A stretch of 64,000 bases of DNA from Candidatus Melainabacteria bacterium (GCA_016212515.1 JACRFZ010000090.1:57867-121866), one strand, 5' to 3'; counted from the stretch's first letter, positions 53,504 through 62,882 are shown. Notes: a model not told the origin generated them from the sequence alone. Program-made: numbers and translations.

Positions 53504-53998
53504 ATGATTAAAATCGCCCGCATAGTCCGACTGGTAGCCCTGGCCATCCTATTCGGAGGCGGCACGGGTATAGTCTTTGCCGCCATCACCCTGGTACACG
53601 CCGCCAAAGCCCAGGGCATCCCCGTGGCCGAAGCAGCGGCCACCAATGCCCCCATCTTTCTTGAATTTGCCAAAGTAGCCGCCGCCTTCGCCATCGCCCT
53701 GGTGGTAGCCGAGGCTATTGAAATCAAAGGCGATTTGAAAAACCTGGAAAAACGCAGCAAATGGCCCATGGCCCGCTACTTCGCCAGCATCGTAGCGGCG
53801 GTGGCCGCCTTCATCTTCGCCTTCGGCATCGCCCCGCCCATGAAAGACCTGCAACCCAAAATCAAAGACGACCAGGCCGCCCACGCCGAATTCACCCGTC
53901 TGCACGAAGTCTCCCGCGGTGTCTTCAGCGCCATGATTGTCTTCGCCATGGCTTCGATGATAATTCCCGTTCTGGGGCCGGGCAAACACATGGAATAA
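53504..53998 (+). CDS. small four-helix membrane protein, DUF4149-like
   Basis: 164 residues, four membrane segments: VRLVALAILFGGGTGIVFAA, AAFAIALVVAEAIE, FASIVAAVAAFIFAFGI and FSAMIVFAMASMIIPVL. The first helix with GGG and the motif FTRLHEVSRGVFSAMIVFAM resemble DUF4149 membrane proteins. No function is known for them. It is flanked by the redoxin gene (160 bases upstream, same strand) and the TPR gene (175 bases downstream). Confidence 0.65.
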   Translation: MIKIARIVRLVALAILFGGGTGIVFAAITLVHAAKAQGIPVAEAAATNAPIFLEFAKVAAAFAIALVVAEAIEIKGDLKNLEKRSKWPMARYFASIVAAVAAFIFAFGIAPPMKDLQPKIKDDQAAHAEFTRLHEVSRGVFSAMIVFAMASMIIPVLGPGKHME

Positions 53999-54173
53999 TT
54001 TCCTCCACCGGTGCAAAGAAATTGAAAAACCGGGAAAATAAGCCAGTGAAGAGTTAGAGAGATCCGGATAGAGAAATTCAAGTGGACAGGCTCATCTCCG
54101 GAAGAGCCAGAAAACAACCCAGGTTGAGAAAATCCAGTAACTAGTTCCCAAGAACACTTAAGAGAGAGATTAA

Positions 54174-55625
54174 ATGCCAAGCAGCAAGTTGACATCCAGA
54201 CCCTTTAAGTTTTTTGCCAGTTTCGACAAAAGCACAGGTTTGAGCCGCATGCTTGCGGCCGGTCTCCTTCTCTCCCTGGGCTCTCCTCAAGCCGTCCTCG
54301 CCTACCAGGATACCGGCTTCGATCAAGGGCGCGCCCGCATGATGACCGGCGACTACGACGGCGCCGTGGCGGCCTTCGGCGAATCCCTCGGACTCAACTC
54401 CAATAACTCCAGAGCCCTGGTCTTGCGCGGTGAGTGCTTCTTCAAAATGGGCAACTACAAACTGGCCATTCAAGACCTGACCAGTGCTCTGCAATACGCC
54501 CCCAACAATATTCGCGCCCTCATACTGCGAGGCATCAGCCACTGCAGCCTCGGCAAAGACGGCATGGCCATTCTTGACTTTCAAGCCGCCATCAAACTGA
54601 ACGCTTCCCTGGCCGACAAGTTTTTCAACCGCATTACCGGTGGTGGCATCGCCGCCCTTGAAAGGCTGGAAGAACAGCGCAAGAACGACCCGAGCGGAGC
54701 CAGAGAAGAAGACTCTTACGATGTTGACGACGAATCCGGCTTCAACGTGCATGCCATCAAAGACTACCGGGAAGCCCTGAGAAGTTTGAAAGAAGGCAGA
54801 AACAGCACCATCGCACCCGACGACAGCCTGACGGCACAGCCAACAGGCAACAGCCAGAGCGCTAACAACGCCGGCGGTAGTTCCGGCGGCGGCTCTGCAA
54901 GCGCCTCCGGCGACGGCGGCAATAACCCCGGCAGACGCAGACATCCCGACTGGCATAAGAATGCTACTGCCGGCTCCGGAGCCGGCGACAACGGCGATTT
55001 TGGCGCCCAGGGCGCTACCGACTACGGCGAAACCACGGTAGTTAGCGGCGAGAAAGACCCGGGCGGCAAAAAATCGCAAATAGCCAAAAACCTGGTCGGC
55101 AACCCGAAAGAAGCAGCCGACAAGGGCAACCGCCTGCCCTACATCTTTCAAGATGCGCAGAATAACGCCGACGTAGACAGCGACGACACCATTCCGCGCT
55201 ATAAAAACGAACGCTTTACTCCCAACCTGGATCAAGACCCCATGCGCGGCGAGTTCGGCTTACTCTCAGGGGCCGGCGGCTTTCCCGGCGATGCCAAACA
55301 AGCCATCCTCGACTACAGCCAGGCCATCAAACTCGACCCCACCAATGCCGAGTACTACTACCGGCGCGCCAAAGCCTTCCAGAAACTGAGCAAAGTCAAC
55401 GAAGCCATGGGCGACTTCAACCACGCCATCTTGCAAGACCCGCAGCAAGGCAAGTATTACATCGGCCGCGCTTCGCTCTACTACCAGCTCGGCAAGCAGA
55501 TTCTCATGGACGCCGACATCGTCGCCGCCAGAAACTGCAACCCCGACCTGCCGGCAGTCATCCACTTCAACCTGGAAAAACTACCCCCGGGTACGCAGTG
55601 GGCTGGCGACGGGGCGAGAGATTAG
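54174..55625 (+). CDS. exported TPR protein with disordered middle
   Basis: 483 residues. Signal: LSRMLAAGLLLSLGSPQAVLA. Four TPRs follow (RARMMTGDYDGAVAAFGESL, CFFKMGNYKLAIQDLTSALQ, CSLGKDGMAILDFQAAIKLN). The middle ~200 residues are Gly/Asp/Ser-rich and probably disordered. Three more TPRs end the protein (PGDAKQAILDYSQAIKLDP, FQKLSKVNEAMGDFNHAILQ). The last six codons and the stop lie inside array D. Protein-interaction scaffold by family; no enzyme domain. Convergent with katG. Confidence 0.75.
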   Translation: MPSSKLTSRPFKFFASFDKSTGLSRMLAAGLLLSLGSPQAVLAYQDTGFDQGRARMMTGDYDGAVAAFGESLGLNSNNSRALVLRGECFFKMGNYKLAIQDLTSALQYAPNNIRALILRGISHCSLGKDGMAILDFQAAIKLNASLADKFFNRITGGGIAALERLEEQRKNDPSGAREEDSYDVDDESGFNVHAIKDYREALRSLKEGRNSTIAPDDSLTAQPTGNSQSANNAGGSSGGGSASASGDGGNNPGRRRHPDWHKNATAGSGAGDNGDFGAQGATDYGETTVVSGEKDPGGKKSQIAKNLVGNPKEAADKGNRLPYIFQDAQNNADVDSDDTIPRYKNERFTPNLDQDPMRGEFGLLSGAGGFPGDAKQAILDYSQAIKLDPTNAEYYYRRAKAFQKLSKVNEAMGDFNHAILQDPQQGKYYIGRASLYYQLGKQILMDADIVAARNCNPDLPAVIHFNLEKLPPGTQWAGDGARD

Positions 55626-55814
55626 AACCTAAACCGATAACGGTTAGGAATACAGCCCCGTCGACAGACCACACCTTATGTGAGATTCGGAGACGGGGCG
55701 AGAGACTAGAACTTAAACCGATAACGGTTAGGAATACAGCCCCGTCGACAGACCACACCTTATGTGAGATTCGGCGACGGGGCGAGAGACTAGAACCTAA
55801 ACCGATAACGGTTA
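55605..55814. repeat. tandem repeat array D, 84 bp units with internal hairpin
   Basis: Units start at 55605, 55689 and 55773 (the last is half). Each begins GGCGACGGGGCGAGAGATTA. GACGGGGC (55608-55615) pairs with GCCCCGTC (55655-55662), and the enclosed CCTAAaCCG-ATAA-CGGTTAGG forms a second 8-bp stem with one bulge. 84 is 28 codons; a frame runs through, but nothing supports translation. The array starts inside the TPR gene and ends 6 bases before the katG stop. No T-run follows the hairpin, so a classical terminator is not supported. Confidence 0.9.
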
Positions 55815-55820
55815 AGGGAC

Positions 55821-58052
55821 CTATTTCAAATCAAAGCGGTCGAGGTTCATAACCTTGGTCCAGGCTTTCACGAAGTCTTGCACGAACTTGGCTTGTCCGT
55901 CATCGGCGGCATAGACCTCAGAGACAGCGCGAAGCTCCGAGCTTGAGCCGAAGACCAGATCGACGGCGCTGGCTTTCCATTTGAGCTTGCCGCTCTTGCG
56001 GTCTTGCCCTTCGTAAACGCCGTCATCGCCGGAAGCTTTGCTCCACTTGGTGGACATATCGAGCAGGTTGACGAAGAAGTCGTTTGCGAGAACTCCCGGT
56101 CGACTGGACAAAACGCCCAGCTTAGAGCTGCCTTCGTTGGCATCAAGGGCGCGCATGCCGCCTACCAGTACGGTCATTTCGGGCACGGTGAGAGTGAGGA
56201 AGTTGGCGCGCTCCACCAGATGATCCAGGGGCGATCTTTCATTACCCTTGCCGTAATAGTTGCGGAAACCATCGGCAGTGGGCTCAAGAAAGGCCACGGA
56301 AGAAACGTCGGTCTGATCTTGCGAAGCATCGGTGCGGCCGGGCTCAAAGGGCACTTTCACATCGTAACCGGCTTTCTTGGCGGCAGCTTCAACAGCGGCA
56401 TTGCCACCCAGCACGATCAAATCAGCGAGAGAAACTTTCTTACCGTCTTTGCGTTTATTGAAGTCAGACTGAATGCCCTCAAGCACTTTCAGAACCTTCG
56501 AAAGTTCTTCCGGGTCGTTGACTGCCCAGTCTTTCTCGGGCGCCAGGCGGAGACGCGCACCATTGGCGCCACCACGCTTATCGGTACCACGGAAGGTAGC
56601 AGCCGAGGCCCAGGCAGTGCGAACCAGCTCAGGCACGGTCAGACCCGATGCCATAATCTTGCCCTTCAGGGCAGTAATGTCGGAAGCTTCAATCATTTTA
56701 TAGTCGGCGGCAGGCACAGGGTCTTGCCAGATCAATGCTTCCTTGGGCACCTCGGCGCCCAGATAGCGGGAGCGCGGTCCCATATCTCTGTGGGTCAATT
56801 TAAACCAGGCCTTGGCGAAAGCCAGCTTGAACTCCTCTGGGTTTTCCTGGAAGCGCTTGGCGATGCGGCTGTACTCGGGGTCGAATTTCAAAGCCAGGTC
56901 GGTGGTGAACATGATGGGCGGATGCTTCTTAGCCGGGTCGTGGGCATCGGGCACCGGTTTTGCCTGGGCAGGATCTTTCGGCGTCCACTGAATAGCGCCG
57001 CCCGGGCTCTTAGTTTGCACCCAATCGAGGTTGAACAGATTATTCAAATAAGCCATCGTAAAGTTGACCGGCGAAGACGACCAGGCACCTTCCAGGCCAC
57101 TGGTGATGGTATCACCACCTTTGCCGGTACCGAATTTATTTTCCCAGCCGAAACCCTGCTTTTCGAGCCCTTCTGCCGCCGGTGCCGGACCGACATATTT
57201 GTCGGGGGATGCAGCACCGTGGGCCTTACCAAAAGTGTGACCACCGGCTATCAATGCCACGGTCTCTTCATCGTTCATGGCCATGCGACCGAAGGCTTCG
57301 CGAATGTCGGCTGCCGCCGCTAGAGGGTCGGGCTTGCCGCCCGGGCCTTCCGGATTGACATAAATGAGTCCCATCTGGGTTGCCGCCAGGGGCTTATCAA
57401 GCTTGCCGCCGGAGCTGCGGTTGTCTGACATAAACTTAGCGCCGGGACCCCAGTAAATCAGATCAGGCTCCCAATCGTCTTTGCGACCGCCTGCAAATCC
57501 AAAGGTCTTAAAGCCCATAGACTCAAGGGAAACATTGCCGGCCAGAACCATCAAGTCGCCCCAGGAAAGCTTGCGCCCGTACTTCTTCTTAACCGGCCAG
57601 AGCAAGCGGCGAGCCTTATCGAGGTTGGCATTATCGGGCCAACTATTGAGCGGTTCGAAACGTTGCTGGCCACCACCGGCGCCACCACGTCCGTCATAGA
57701 CACGATAAGTACCGGCACCGTGCCAGGACATCCGTATAAAGAAGGGTCCGTAGTTGCCGTAGTCGGCCGGCCACCAGTCTTGAGAGGTCTTGAGGACATT
57801 TTCAATATCCTTTTTCACTTCCTTTAAATCAAGGCTCTGAAACTCTTTAGCGTAATTGAAATCTTTGCCGAAGGGGTCAGACTCGGCAGCGTGCTGCCGG
57901 AGCGGCGAAAGATCAAGCCGCTCGGGCCACCAGAACTGATTCGGCTTCGGTGCGCCTTCAGCCAGGGCAGGCAGCGCCTGTGCCGCCATCGAAATAAGCG
58001 TCGCCTGAACAACAAGTACCTGCACTGATCTTCTAATTACCGGCTTCATCAT
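55821..58052 (-). CDS. katG: catalase-peroxidase with signal peptide
   Basis: Bifunctional heme peroxidase that destroys hydrogen peroxide. The ATG at 58052 gives 743 residues; [20 protein letters not shown] is a signal peptide ending near PALAEG, so the enzyme is probably periplasmic, unlike most KatG. The GAGAGG site lies ~12 bases upstream. N-terminal catalytic domain: [12 protein letters not shown] (distal Arg, Trp, His), [12 protein letters not shown] (adduct Tyr), [14 protein letters not shown] with the adduct Met, [10 protein letters not shown] (proximal His). The Met-Tyr-Trp crosslink residues are all present. The C-terminal half is the usual inactive duplicate. Last codons ...[10 protein letters not shown] match the family end. 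Confidence 0.95.
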   Translation of the reverse strand: MMKPVIRRSVQVLVVQATLISMAAQALPALAEGAPKPNQFWWPERLDLSPLRQHAAESDPFGKDFNYAKEFQSLDLKEVKKDIENVLKTSQDWWPADYGNYGPFFIRMSWHGAGTYRVYDGRGGAGGGQQRFEPLNSWPDNANLDKARRLLWPVKKKYGRKLSWGDLMVLAGNVSLESMGFKTFGFAGGRKDDWEPDLIYWGPGAKFMSDNRSSGGKLDKPLAATQMGLIYVNPEGPGGKPDPLAAAADIREAFGRMAMNDEETVALIAGGHTFGKAHGAASPDKYVGPAPAAEGLEKQGFGWENKFGTGKGGDTITSGLEGAWSSSPVNFTMAYLNNLFNLDWVQTKSPGGAIQWTPKDPAQAKPVPDAHDPAKKHPPIMFTTDLALKFDPEYSRIAKRFQENPEEFKLAFAKAWFKLTHRDMGPRSRYLGAEVPKEALIWQDPVPAADYKMIEASDITALKGKIMASGLTVPELVRTAWASAATFRGTDKRGGANGARLRLAPEKDWAVNDPEELSKVLKVLEGIQSDFNKRKDGKKVSLADLIVLGGNAAVEAAAKKAGYDVKVPFEPGRTDASQDQTDVSSVAFLEPTADGFRNYYGKGNERSPLDHLVERANFLTLTVPEMTVLVGGMRALDANEGSSKLGVLSSRPGVLANDFFVNLLDMSTKWSKASGDDGVYEGQDRKSGKLKWKASAVDLVFGSSSELRAVSEVYAADDGQAKFVQDFVKAWTKVMNLDRFDLK

Positions 58053-58165
58053 CAGGTTGAATCCTCTCGCTAACTTGCTACTAAAGTGCCAGACGCACAA
58101 GACTATAACCGCAACAAGCACCCGCCCGGCAGTTAGATAACTGAATCGTTTTGACTGAGACCATA

Positions 58166-58182
58166 TTTAGACTAACTCTAAA
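58166..58182. promoter_or_regulatory. PerR/Fur-like operator upstream of katG
   Basis: TTTAGACTAACTCTAAA: perfect 6-5-6 inverted repeat. The central 15 bases TTAGACTAACTCTAA agree with the PerR box TTATAATNATTATAA at 11 of 14 fixed positions. It lies 114-131 bases before the katG ATG, between the membrane-protein stop and katG, a fitting place for a peroxide-responsive repressor of katG. No perR is seen in the window. Confidence 0.45.
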
Positions 58183-58183
58183 C

Positions 58184-59275
58184 TTAGGCACTGTCAACCC
58201 CGGCGGAACCACCGGAGCCGGTAAGCGCCACCAGGCGGTTTTCGAGATCCGAACCTTCCAGGCGCAGCCTCAAATCGCGATAGAAGAGTACATAGCCGGT
58301 ATAAGCCACGGCGAATGTCACCATATTTAGTACCACATCAAAACCCACGCCCACAACTTGAAGGTAGACCGGATCTTCAGCGGAAGCCATGGCGGAATTA
58401 GCACCGTCGCGGCTCACCATGAGAGCATGAATAATGGAAGCCAGCGTGATCGGGCTGGAAATGGCCACACTGACAAGGGCCAGGGCCGTGGTCAACAGGC
58501 AAATATAGGAGCCGCCCCGCAAGGGTCTGGCCATGGTAAAAGACAGGCTCTTCGCCAGAAGCTCTTTAAAAGGTCTGTCTTCCACGGCGGCGCCGGCCAT
58601 CAAGATGGCTCCGTAAAGAGATGTAATGGCGATAGAAATGGTCAAGCAAAAACCGATGGCGCCAAAAACAAGCGCCCCCACCACATAGCGTTCAGTGCCG
58701 CCGTGGGGAACAAGAGGTACTGCCGCCACAGCCACCACCGCCCAGAGCATGAGCACCAAGAGGGGCGGCAAAATTGCCAGGTTGTAAGCACCGAAGACAG
58801 CCCAACCACGCTGCTTGAGCCTGGCATAAGCCTCTTGATAGCCATTATTGACGCCCAGCAAAAGCCTGGCCATGGCCGAGCAGCGCAGGCACATCTCCCA
58901 GGCGGCATAGAACCAGACCACAATACAAACCAAAATCACGCTCATGGCAATGGCAAAGGGCGTCACGGCCAGTTGCGACTTTGCCGCCACTTGCACCCAG
59001 GCCTTCAAGCTGTACTGAGCCAGATTGGAGCCGATGGCGCTGAGCATGGCCGGCACCAGGAGCACCTTCCAATATAGACCTACGTTGCGGCGGACCAGTC
59101 GAAATGCCGTGCCGACCAGGTCTCCCAGGGATTGCGGCCCGGTAGCCAGCGGCTCCACAGTTGTATTCGCGCTCGATTCCAATTTGATAAGGCAGCAACC
59201 ATTGGTGATGTTAAGCTCAGAATGAGAGCTTCTGTCAGTATAATATTTCCAAGCTATATTTACTGGAAACGGCAT
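58184..59275 (-). CDS. multi-pass membrane protein, unknown
   Basis: About 363 residues with six membrane segments: WKVLLVPAMLSAIGSNLA, FAIAMSVILVCIVVWFYAA, FGAYNLAILPPLLVLMLWAV, YVVGALVFGAIGFCL, CLLTTALALVSVAISSPITL and VVLNMVTFAVAYTGYVLFY. The layout resembles the membrane domain seen in some glycerophosphodiester phosphodiesterases and DUF-type paralogues, without any catalytic part. The start is uncertain: the ATG at 59275 shares the palindrome GCATGC with the divergent HD gene; a GTG at 59158 or TTG at 59182 may be used instead. The stop is 1 base from the PerR-like box. Confidence 0.6.
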   Translation of the reverse strand: MPFPVNIAWKYYTDRSSHSELNITNGCCLIKLESSANTTVEPLATGPQSLGDLVGTAFRLVRRNVGLYWKVLLVPAMLSAIGSNLAQYSLKAWVQVAAKSQLAVTPFAIAMSVILVCIVVWFYAAWEMCLRCSAMARLLLGVNNGYQEAYARLKQRGWAVFGAYNLAILPPLLVLMLWAVVAVAAVPLVPHGGTERYVVGALVFGAIGFCLTISIAITSLYGAILMAGAAVEDRPFKELLAKSLSFTMARPLRGGSYICLLTTALALVSVAISSPITLASIIHALMVSRDGANSAMASAEDPVYLQVVGVGFDVVLNMVTFAVAYTGYVLFYRDLRLRLEGSDLENRLVALTGSGGSAGVDSA

Positions 59276-60596
59276 GCCAAGAGTCTCAAACAAAAGGACC
59301 TACCTGGATCCAATCCACCAGGACATCGTACTGGACTGGGATAAACCCGCCGAAAGGCTGGTCATAGACCTCATTGATGCCGTAGAGTTTCAAAGGCTGA
59401 GGCGCATTCATCAGCTCGGGGTCTCCTATTTCACCTTTCAGGGCGCGGAAGGCTCGCGCTTCACGCACTCCGTAGGCGTCATGCATGTGGCATCGCGCCT
59501 GGCTGAAATACTGATTTCAAGACAGCCGGAAGCCGAAAGCGAACGGGCCGTCATCCTCGCCTCTGCTCTTCTGCACGACGTCGGGCACGGACCCTTCAGC
59601 CACGTCACCGAAAAAATTCTCGGCTACGACCATGAAGACTGGTCTTGCAAAGTCGTCTCCGGCGACACACAGATAAGAGCCATCCTCGACAACTATAAAG
59701 AAGAGCCGGGACTGGCCGACAAGATTGTCAAAGTCTTGAAGAAAACCTATTCTCCCCATTATGTCTCGCACATAGTCTCAAGCCAGCTTGACTGCGACCG
59801 CTTCGACTACCTGCTGCGCGACAGCTATATGACCGGCACCGCCTACGGGCTCTTCGCCATGAAGCGCATTTTGCGCTCAATGGAAATTGACGAAAACGAA
59901 GACCGCCTTCTAGTTGTAGGCGAGAAAGGGCAAATAGCCGTGGAAGACTATCTCTTCGCACGCTATTCTATGTACGCCCAGGTTTACTACCACCGCAAAA
60001 ATCTGGCGGCTAGAGCCATGTTAGGCAAGCTCATACAAAGAGCAAAATTCGTCATGGAGCAAAGCCCCGGCGAAATCTCTTTCATCGACGAAGAAACACA
60101 GCTCTGGCTCACCGGTCAGCCCCTGACCGTAGAACAATATCTGCGCCTCGACGACGTACAATTTTTCTACCACATTAAGCGCTGGCTCAAGGACAAAGAC
60201 CCTATCCTGCAAGACATGGCCTTCCGCTTTCTCAATCGTCGCATCTTCAAAGCCAGCCGCATAAATAGCCGCGACAAAGCTGAAATCGCCGCCATCGAAG
60301 CGCAGGCCCGCCAGGCTGTAGCCTCTCTCGGCTACGACCCGGAATACTATGTAGCCGTAGAATCAACGGGCTTCCGCCCTTACGATTACTACCGCCCCGA
60401 AGAAGAGCATCCGCAAACCAATATCATGGTGCGCACCGAATCCGGTGAAATCAAAGAACTATCGCAACTGAGCCTGGCCGTAGAAGCGCTTGTAAAAGGC
60501 AACTACGAATCATACTGGCTTGTCTACCCGCAAGAAGCAGCCGACAAAATCAAGGAAATCAAAGAGCCGGCTCTCACCCACGCCAAAGTATTCTAA
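59274..60596 (+). CDS. HD-domain phosphohydrolase (dGTPase/SAMHD1-like family)
   Basis: 440 residues. The HD motif set is complete: FQRLRRIHQLGVSYFTFQGA, RFTHSVGVMHVA (first His), ALLHDVGHGPFSH (HD pair) and SSQLDCDRFDYLLRDSYMTG (last Asp). This is the pattern of the YwfO/SAMHD1-like phosphohydrolases that act on deoxynucleotide triphosphates. The C-terminal ~150 residues are helical. Cytoplasmic. A TATAAT at 59239-59244 may be the -10 box. Substrate in this lineage is unknown. Confidence 0.88.
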   Translation: MPRVSNKRTYLDPIHQDIVLDWDKPAERLVIDLIDAVEFQRLRRIHQLGVSYFTFQGAEGSRFTHSVGVMHVASRLAEILISRQPEAESERAVILASALLHDVGHGPFSHVTEKILGYDHEDWSCKVVSGDTQIRAILDNYKEEPGLADKIVKVLKKTYSPHYVSHIVSSQLDCDRFDYLLRDSYMTGTAYGLFAMKRILRSMEIDENEDRLLVVGEKGQIAVEDYLFARYSMYAQVYYHRKNLAARAMLGKLIQRAKFVMEQSPGEISFIDEETQLWLTGQPLTVEQYLRLDDVQFFYHIKRWLKDKDPILQDMAFRFLNRRIFKASRINSRDKAEIAAIEAQARQAVASLGYDPEYYVAVESTGFRPYDYYRPEEEHPQTNIMVRTESGEIKELSQLSLAVEALVKGNYESYWLVYPQEAADKIKEIKEPALTHAKVF

Positions 60597-60681
60597 ATTT
60601 AAAATCGGAAAATCGTCAGACAAAACTGAGACACACTGCGACAAAACAAGCTAAAGAGAAGCGCAAAGAGGAAGCATCCAA

Positions 60682-62232
60682 ATGTTCGATAATCTCACAG
60701 ATAAGCTGCACGGCGCCTTTCGTTCCCTCACCGGTAACGATAAGCTCACCGCCGAGAACATCGAAGAGGCCATCAGAGAAGTAAGAAAATCTCTTTTGGA
60801 AGCCGACGTCAGCTTGAAGGTCGTCAAAATCTTCATTTCCAACGTGCGCCAGAAAGCACTGGGCGCCGACGTTTTGACGGCAGTGCGCCCCGACCAGCAG
60901 TTTGTCAAAATCGTCCACGACGAACTCGTCACCATCCTCGGTGGCGAGCACAGCCCCCTCAACCACAAAGGCAACCCGGGCATCGTCATGATGGTCGGCT
61001 TGCAGGGCGCCGGTAAAACCACTGCCTGCGGCAAACTGGCTAACAAACTGAAAGCAGAGGGCGAAAAGCCGCTCTTGGTCGCCTGCGACGTGCAGCGCCC
61101 CGCCGCCATCCACCAGTTGCAAACCCTGGGCAAACAAATAGACGTGCCTGTCTTCACCATCGAAGGCAACATGGACGTGCAAGAAATTGCCGAAGCCGCC
61201 GTCAAAGAAGCGAAAGAAAAGGGTCTGAGCCCGGTCATCCTCGACACCGCCGGCCGCCTGCAAGTAGACACGCCGCTCATGGCCGAGCTTTTGATCATCG
61301 ACCGCTTCCTCAAACCGCAAGAGAAAATTCTCGTGGTAGACAGCATGACCGGTCAGGAAGCCGTCAACGTCGCCGAAACCTTCAACACCCAGCTCGACCT
61401 GACCGGCTTGCTCTTGACCAAAGTTGACGGTGACGCCAGAGGCGGCGCCGCCCTGTCAGTGCGCGAAGCCGTGGGCAAACCGGTCAAGTTCATCTCCACC
61501 GGCGAAAAACTCGACAACCTGGAAACCTTCTACCCCGACCGCATGGCCGGCCGCATCCTTGACATGGGCGACGTGGTCTCCCTGGTAGAACGCGCCCAGA
61601 AGACCATCGACGAAAAAGAAGCCACCGAAACCATCATGGAGATGTTCACCAAAGACCTCAACTTTGAGAGCTTTGTGAAAATGCAGGGCATGATGAAAGG
61701 CCTCGGCAACATGGGCGACATCATGAAAATGATGGGCTTCGGCGGCATGTTCGGCATTTCCACCGACCAGCAGAAGGTAATCGCCACCGAAGGCGAAGCC
61801 ATGATGAACATGTACCAGATTGCCATCAACTCTATGACCAAGGAAGAGCGCCGCAACCCCGACCTTATAGATTACAAGCGCCGCCGCCGCATCGCCAAAG
61901 GCAGCGGTCTCAAAGATAATGAGATCGGCAAAATGTTAAATGACTTTCAAAAAATGCGGGAAGTCTTCCGCTCCTTCCGCCAGATGATGGGCGGCGGCGG
62001 TGGATTCCCAGGTATGCCCGGTATGCCCGGCATGGGTGGCTTCCCCGGTATGCCCGGAATGGGCGGCTTCCCCGGCATGGGTGGTCCCGGTATGGGCGGC
62101 GGCGGTGGACGCCCCGGCATGCCCCCGATGCCCCCCGGCTTCCAGGGCATGGGCCAGCGCCCCGCCGCCAAAAGCGGCAGCGGCTACTCAGGCGGCGCCT
62201 TCTTCAGCAAGAAGAAAAAGAAGAAGAAATAG
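60682..62232 (+). CDS. ffh: signal recognition particle protein Ffh (SRP54)
   Basis: 516 residues. Delivers ribosome-nascent chain complexes to the membrane with SRP RNA and FtsY. The N domain is followed by the GTPase: G1 VGLQGAGKTTACGKLA, G3 LDTAGRLQVD, G4 LTKVDGDARGGAALSV. The M domain has the hydrophobic groove methionines (MQGMMKGLGNMGDIMKMMGF) and SMTKEERRNPDLI. The C-terminus is unusual: a ~60-residue Gly/Met/Pro repeat (GFPGMPGMPGMGG...) ends in KKKKKKK. First gene of an ffh-rpsP-khpA group. Confidence 0.96.
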   Translation: MFDNLTDKLHGAFRSLTGNDKLTAENIEEAIREVRKSLLEADVSLKVVKIFISNVRQKALGADVLTAVRPDQQFVKIVHDELVTILGGEHSPLNHKGNPGIVMMVGLQGAGKTTACGKLANKLKAEGEKPLLVACDVQRPAAIHQLQTLGKQIDVPVFTIEGNMDVQEIAEAAVKEAKEKGLSPVILDTAGRLQVDTPLMAELLIIDRFLKPQEKILVVDSMTGQEAVNVAETFNTQLDLTGLLLTKVDGDARGGAALSVREAVGKPVKFISTGEKLDNLETFYPDRMAGRILDMGDVVSLVERAQKTIDEKEATETIMEMFTKDLNFESFVKMQGMMKGLGNMGDIMKMMGFGGMFGISTDQQKVIATEGEAMMNMYQIAINSMTKEERRNPDLIDYKRRRRIAKGSGLKDNEIGKMLNDFQKMREVFRSFRQMMGGGGGFPGMPGMPGMGGFPGMPGMGGFPGMGGPGMGGGGGRPGMPPMPPGFQGMGQRPAAKSGSGYSGGAFFSKKKKKKK

Positions 62233-62348
62233 GTGGCGGCAAGTTGCGCTAGGTTAACAACATATACTGTTCGGACATACGGCTTGGCGCTTCCTACTGG
62301 TAGAATTGCTATTTGCAGTCTTTTTGATTAAATGGAGAAAGATAGTCA

Positions 62349-62603
62349 GTGGTTAAAATCAGGCTTAAGCGCGTTGGCGCCAAAAAAGCCCCGCATTATA
62401 GAATCGTCGCCGTAGACTCCCGTATGAGACGCGATGGCATGCCCATCGAAGAACTCGGTTATTACAACCCCCGTTCCAAAGAGCTCAACGTCAACAGGGA
62501 AGCAGTTGAAAAATGGATGAAAAACGGAGCCCAGGCAAGCGATACGGTAGCAAGCCTTTTAAAAAGGGACCAAGGCGCTTCGGCCCAAGTAGCGGGCGCG
62601 TAA
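62349..62603 (+). CDS. rpsP: 30S ribosomal protein S16
   Basis: 84 residues starting with GTG at 62349 (GGAGAAAG site upstream). [20 protein letters not shown] is the S16 signature, followed by [19 protein letters not shown]. Ends with a short Ala-rich tail. Its last 91 bases are overlapped by an out-of-frame reading frame that encodes KhpA. Confidence 0.97.
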   Translation: MVKIRLKRVGAKKAPHYRIVAVDSRMRRDGMPIEELGYYNPRSKELNVNREAVEKWMKNGAQASDTVASLLKRDQGASAQVAGA

Positions 62604-62860
62604 GACAGCCGGTCATCCAAACGACCGCGCCGGAAGATCTGGCCGAGTACATACTTAAGGTACTGGCCAAAGATCCTGACGCCCTACAATTTGAACGCGA
62701 ACAACTAAACCCGGGTCGCAGCCGTATCAACGTCACTTGCGACCCGCTGGTGACCGGACGCCTCATCGGCAAGGACGGTCGTACCATCACGGCGCTGCGC
62801 TCGCTCATCAGAGCGGCCGCCAGCCGCTACGGTAAAAGAGTAGATATCGAAGTCTCCTGA
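62513..62860 (+). CDS. khpA: KhpA-type KH-domain RNA-binding protein
   Basis: The KH domain is clear in the C-terminal ~75 residues: [20 protein letters not shown], then [20 protein letters not shown] with the GxxG loop and [14 protein letters not shown]. Binds RNA, usually with KhpB. KhpA normally follows rpsP. No ATG, GTG or TTG lies in frame between the rpsP stop and the KH domain, so the nearest start is the ATG at 62513. It lies 91 bases inside rpsP and adds a basic 33-residue extension ([20 protein letters not shown]). Either a long overlap or a non-standard start is needed. Confidence 0.85.
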   Translation: MDEKRSPGKRYGSKPFKKGPRRFGPSSGRVRQPVIQTTAPEDLAEYILKVLAKDPDALQFEREQLNPGRSRINVTCDPLVTGRLIGKDGRTITALRSLIRAAASRYGKRVDIEVS

Positions 62861-62882
62861 ACACCTTCACGGGAGACAGATA

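Noticed and set aside
55598..55852. 84-codon frame through array D
   Set aside because: Continuous only because the unit is 84 bp; no ribosome site and a start inside the TPR gene.
56004..57323. Long plus-strand open frame opposite katG
   Set aside because: Shadow of a well-conserved KatG frame.
55821..58052. Loss of the Met in the KatG Met-Tyr-Trp crosslink
   Set aside because: The crosslink Met is the one in RMAMND before the proximal His, and it is present; the Met-to-Gln difference noticed lies elsewhere.
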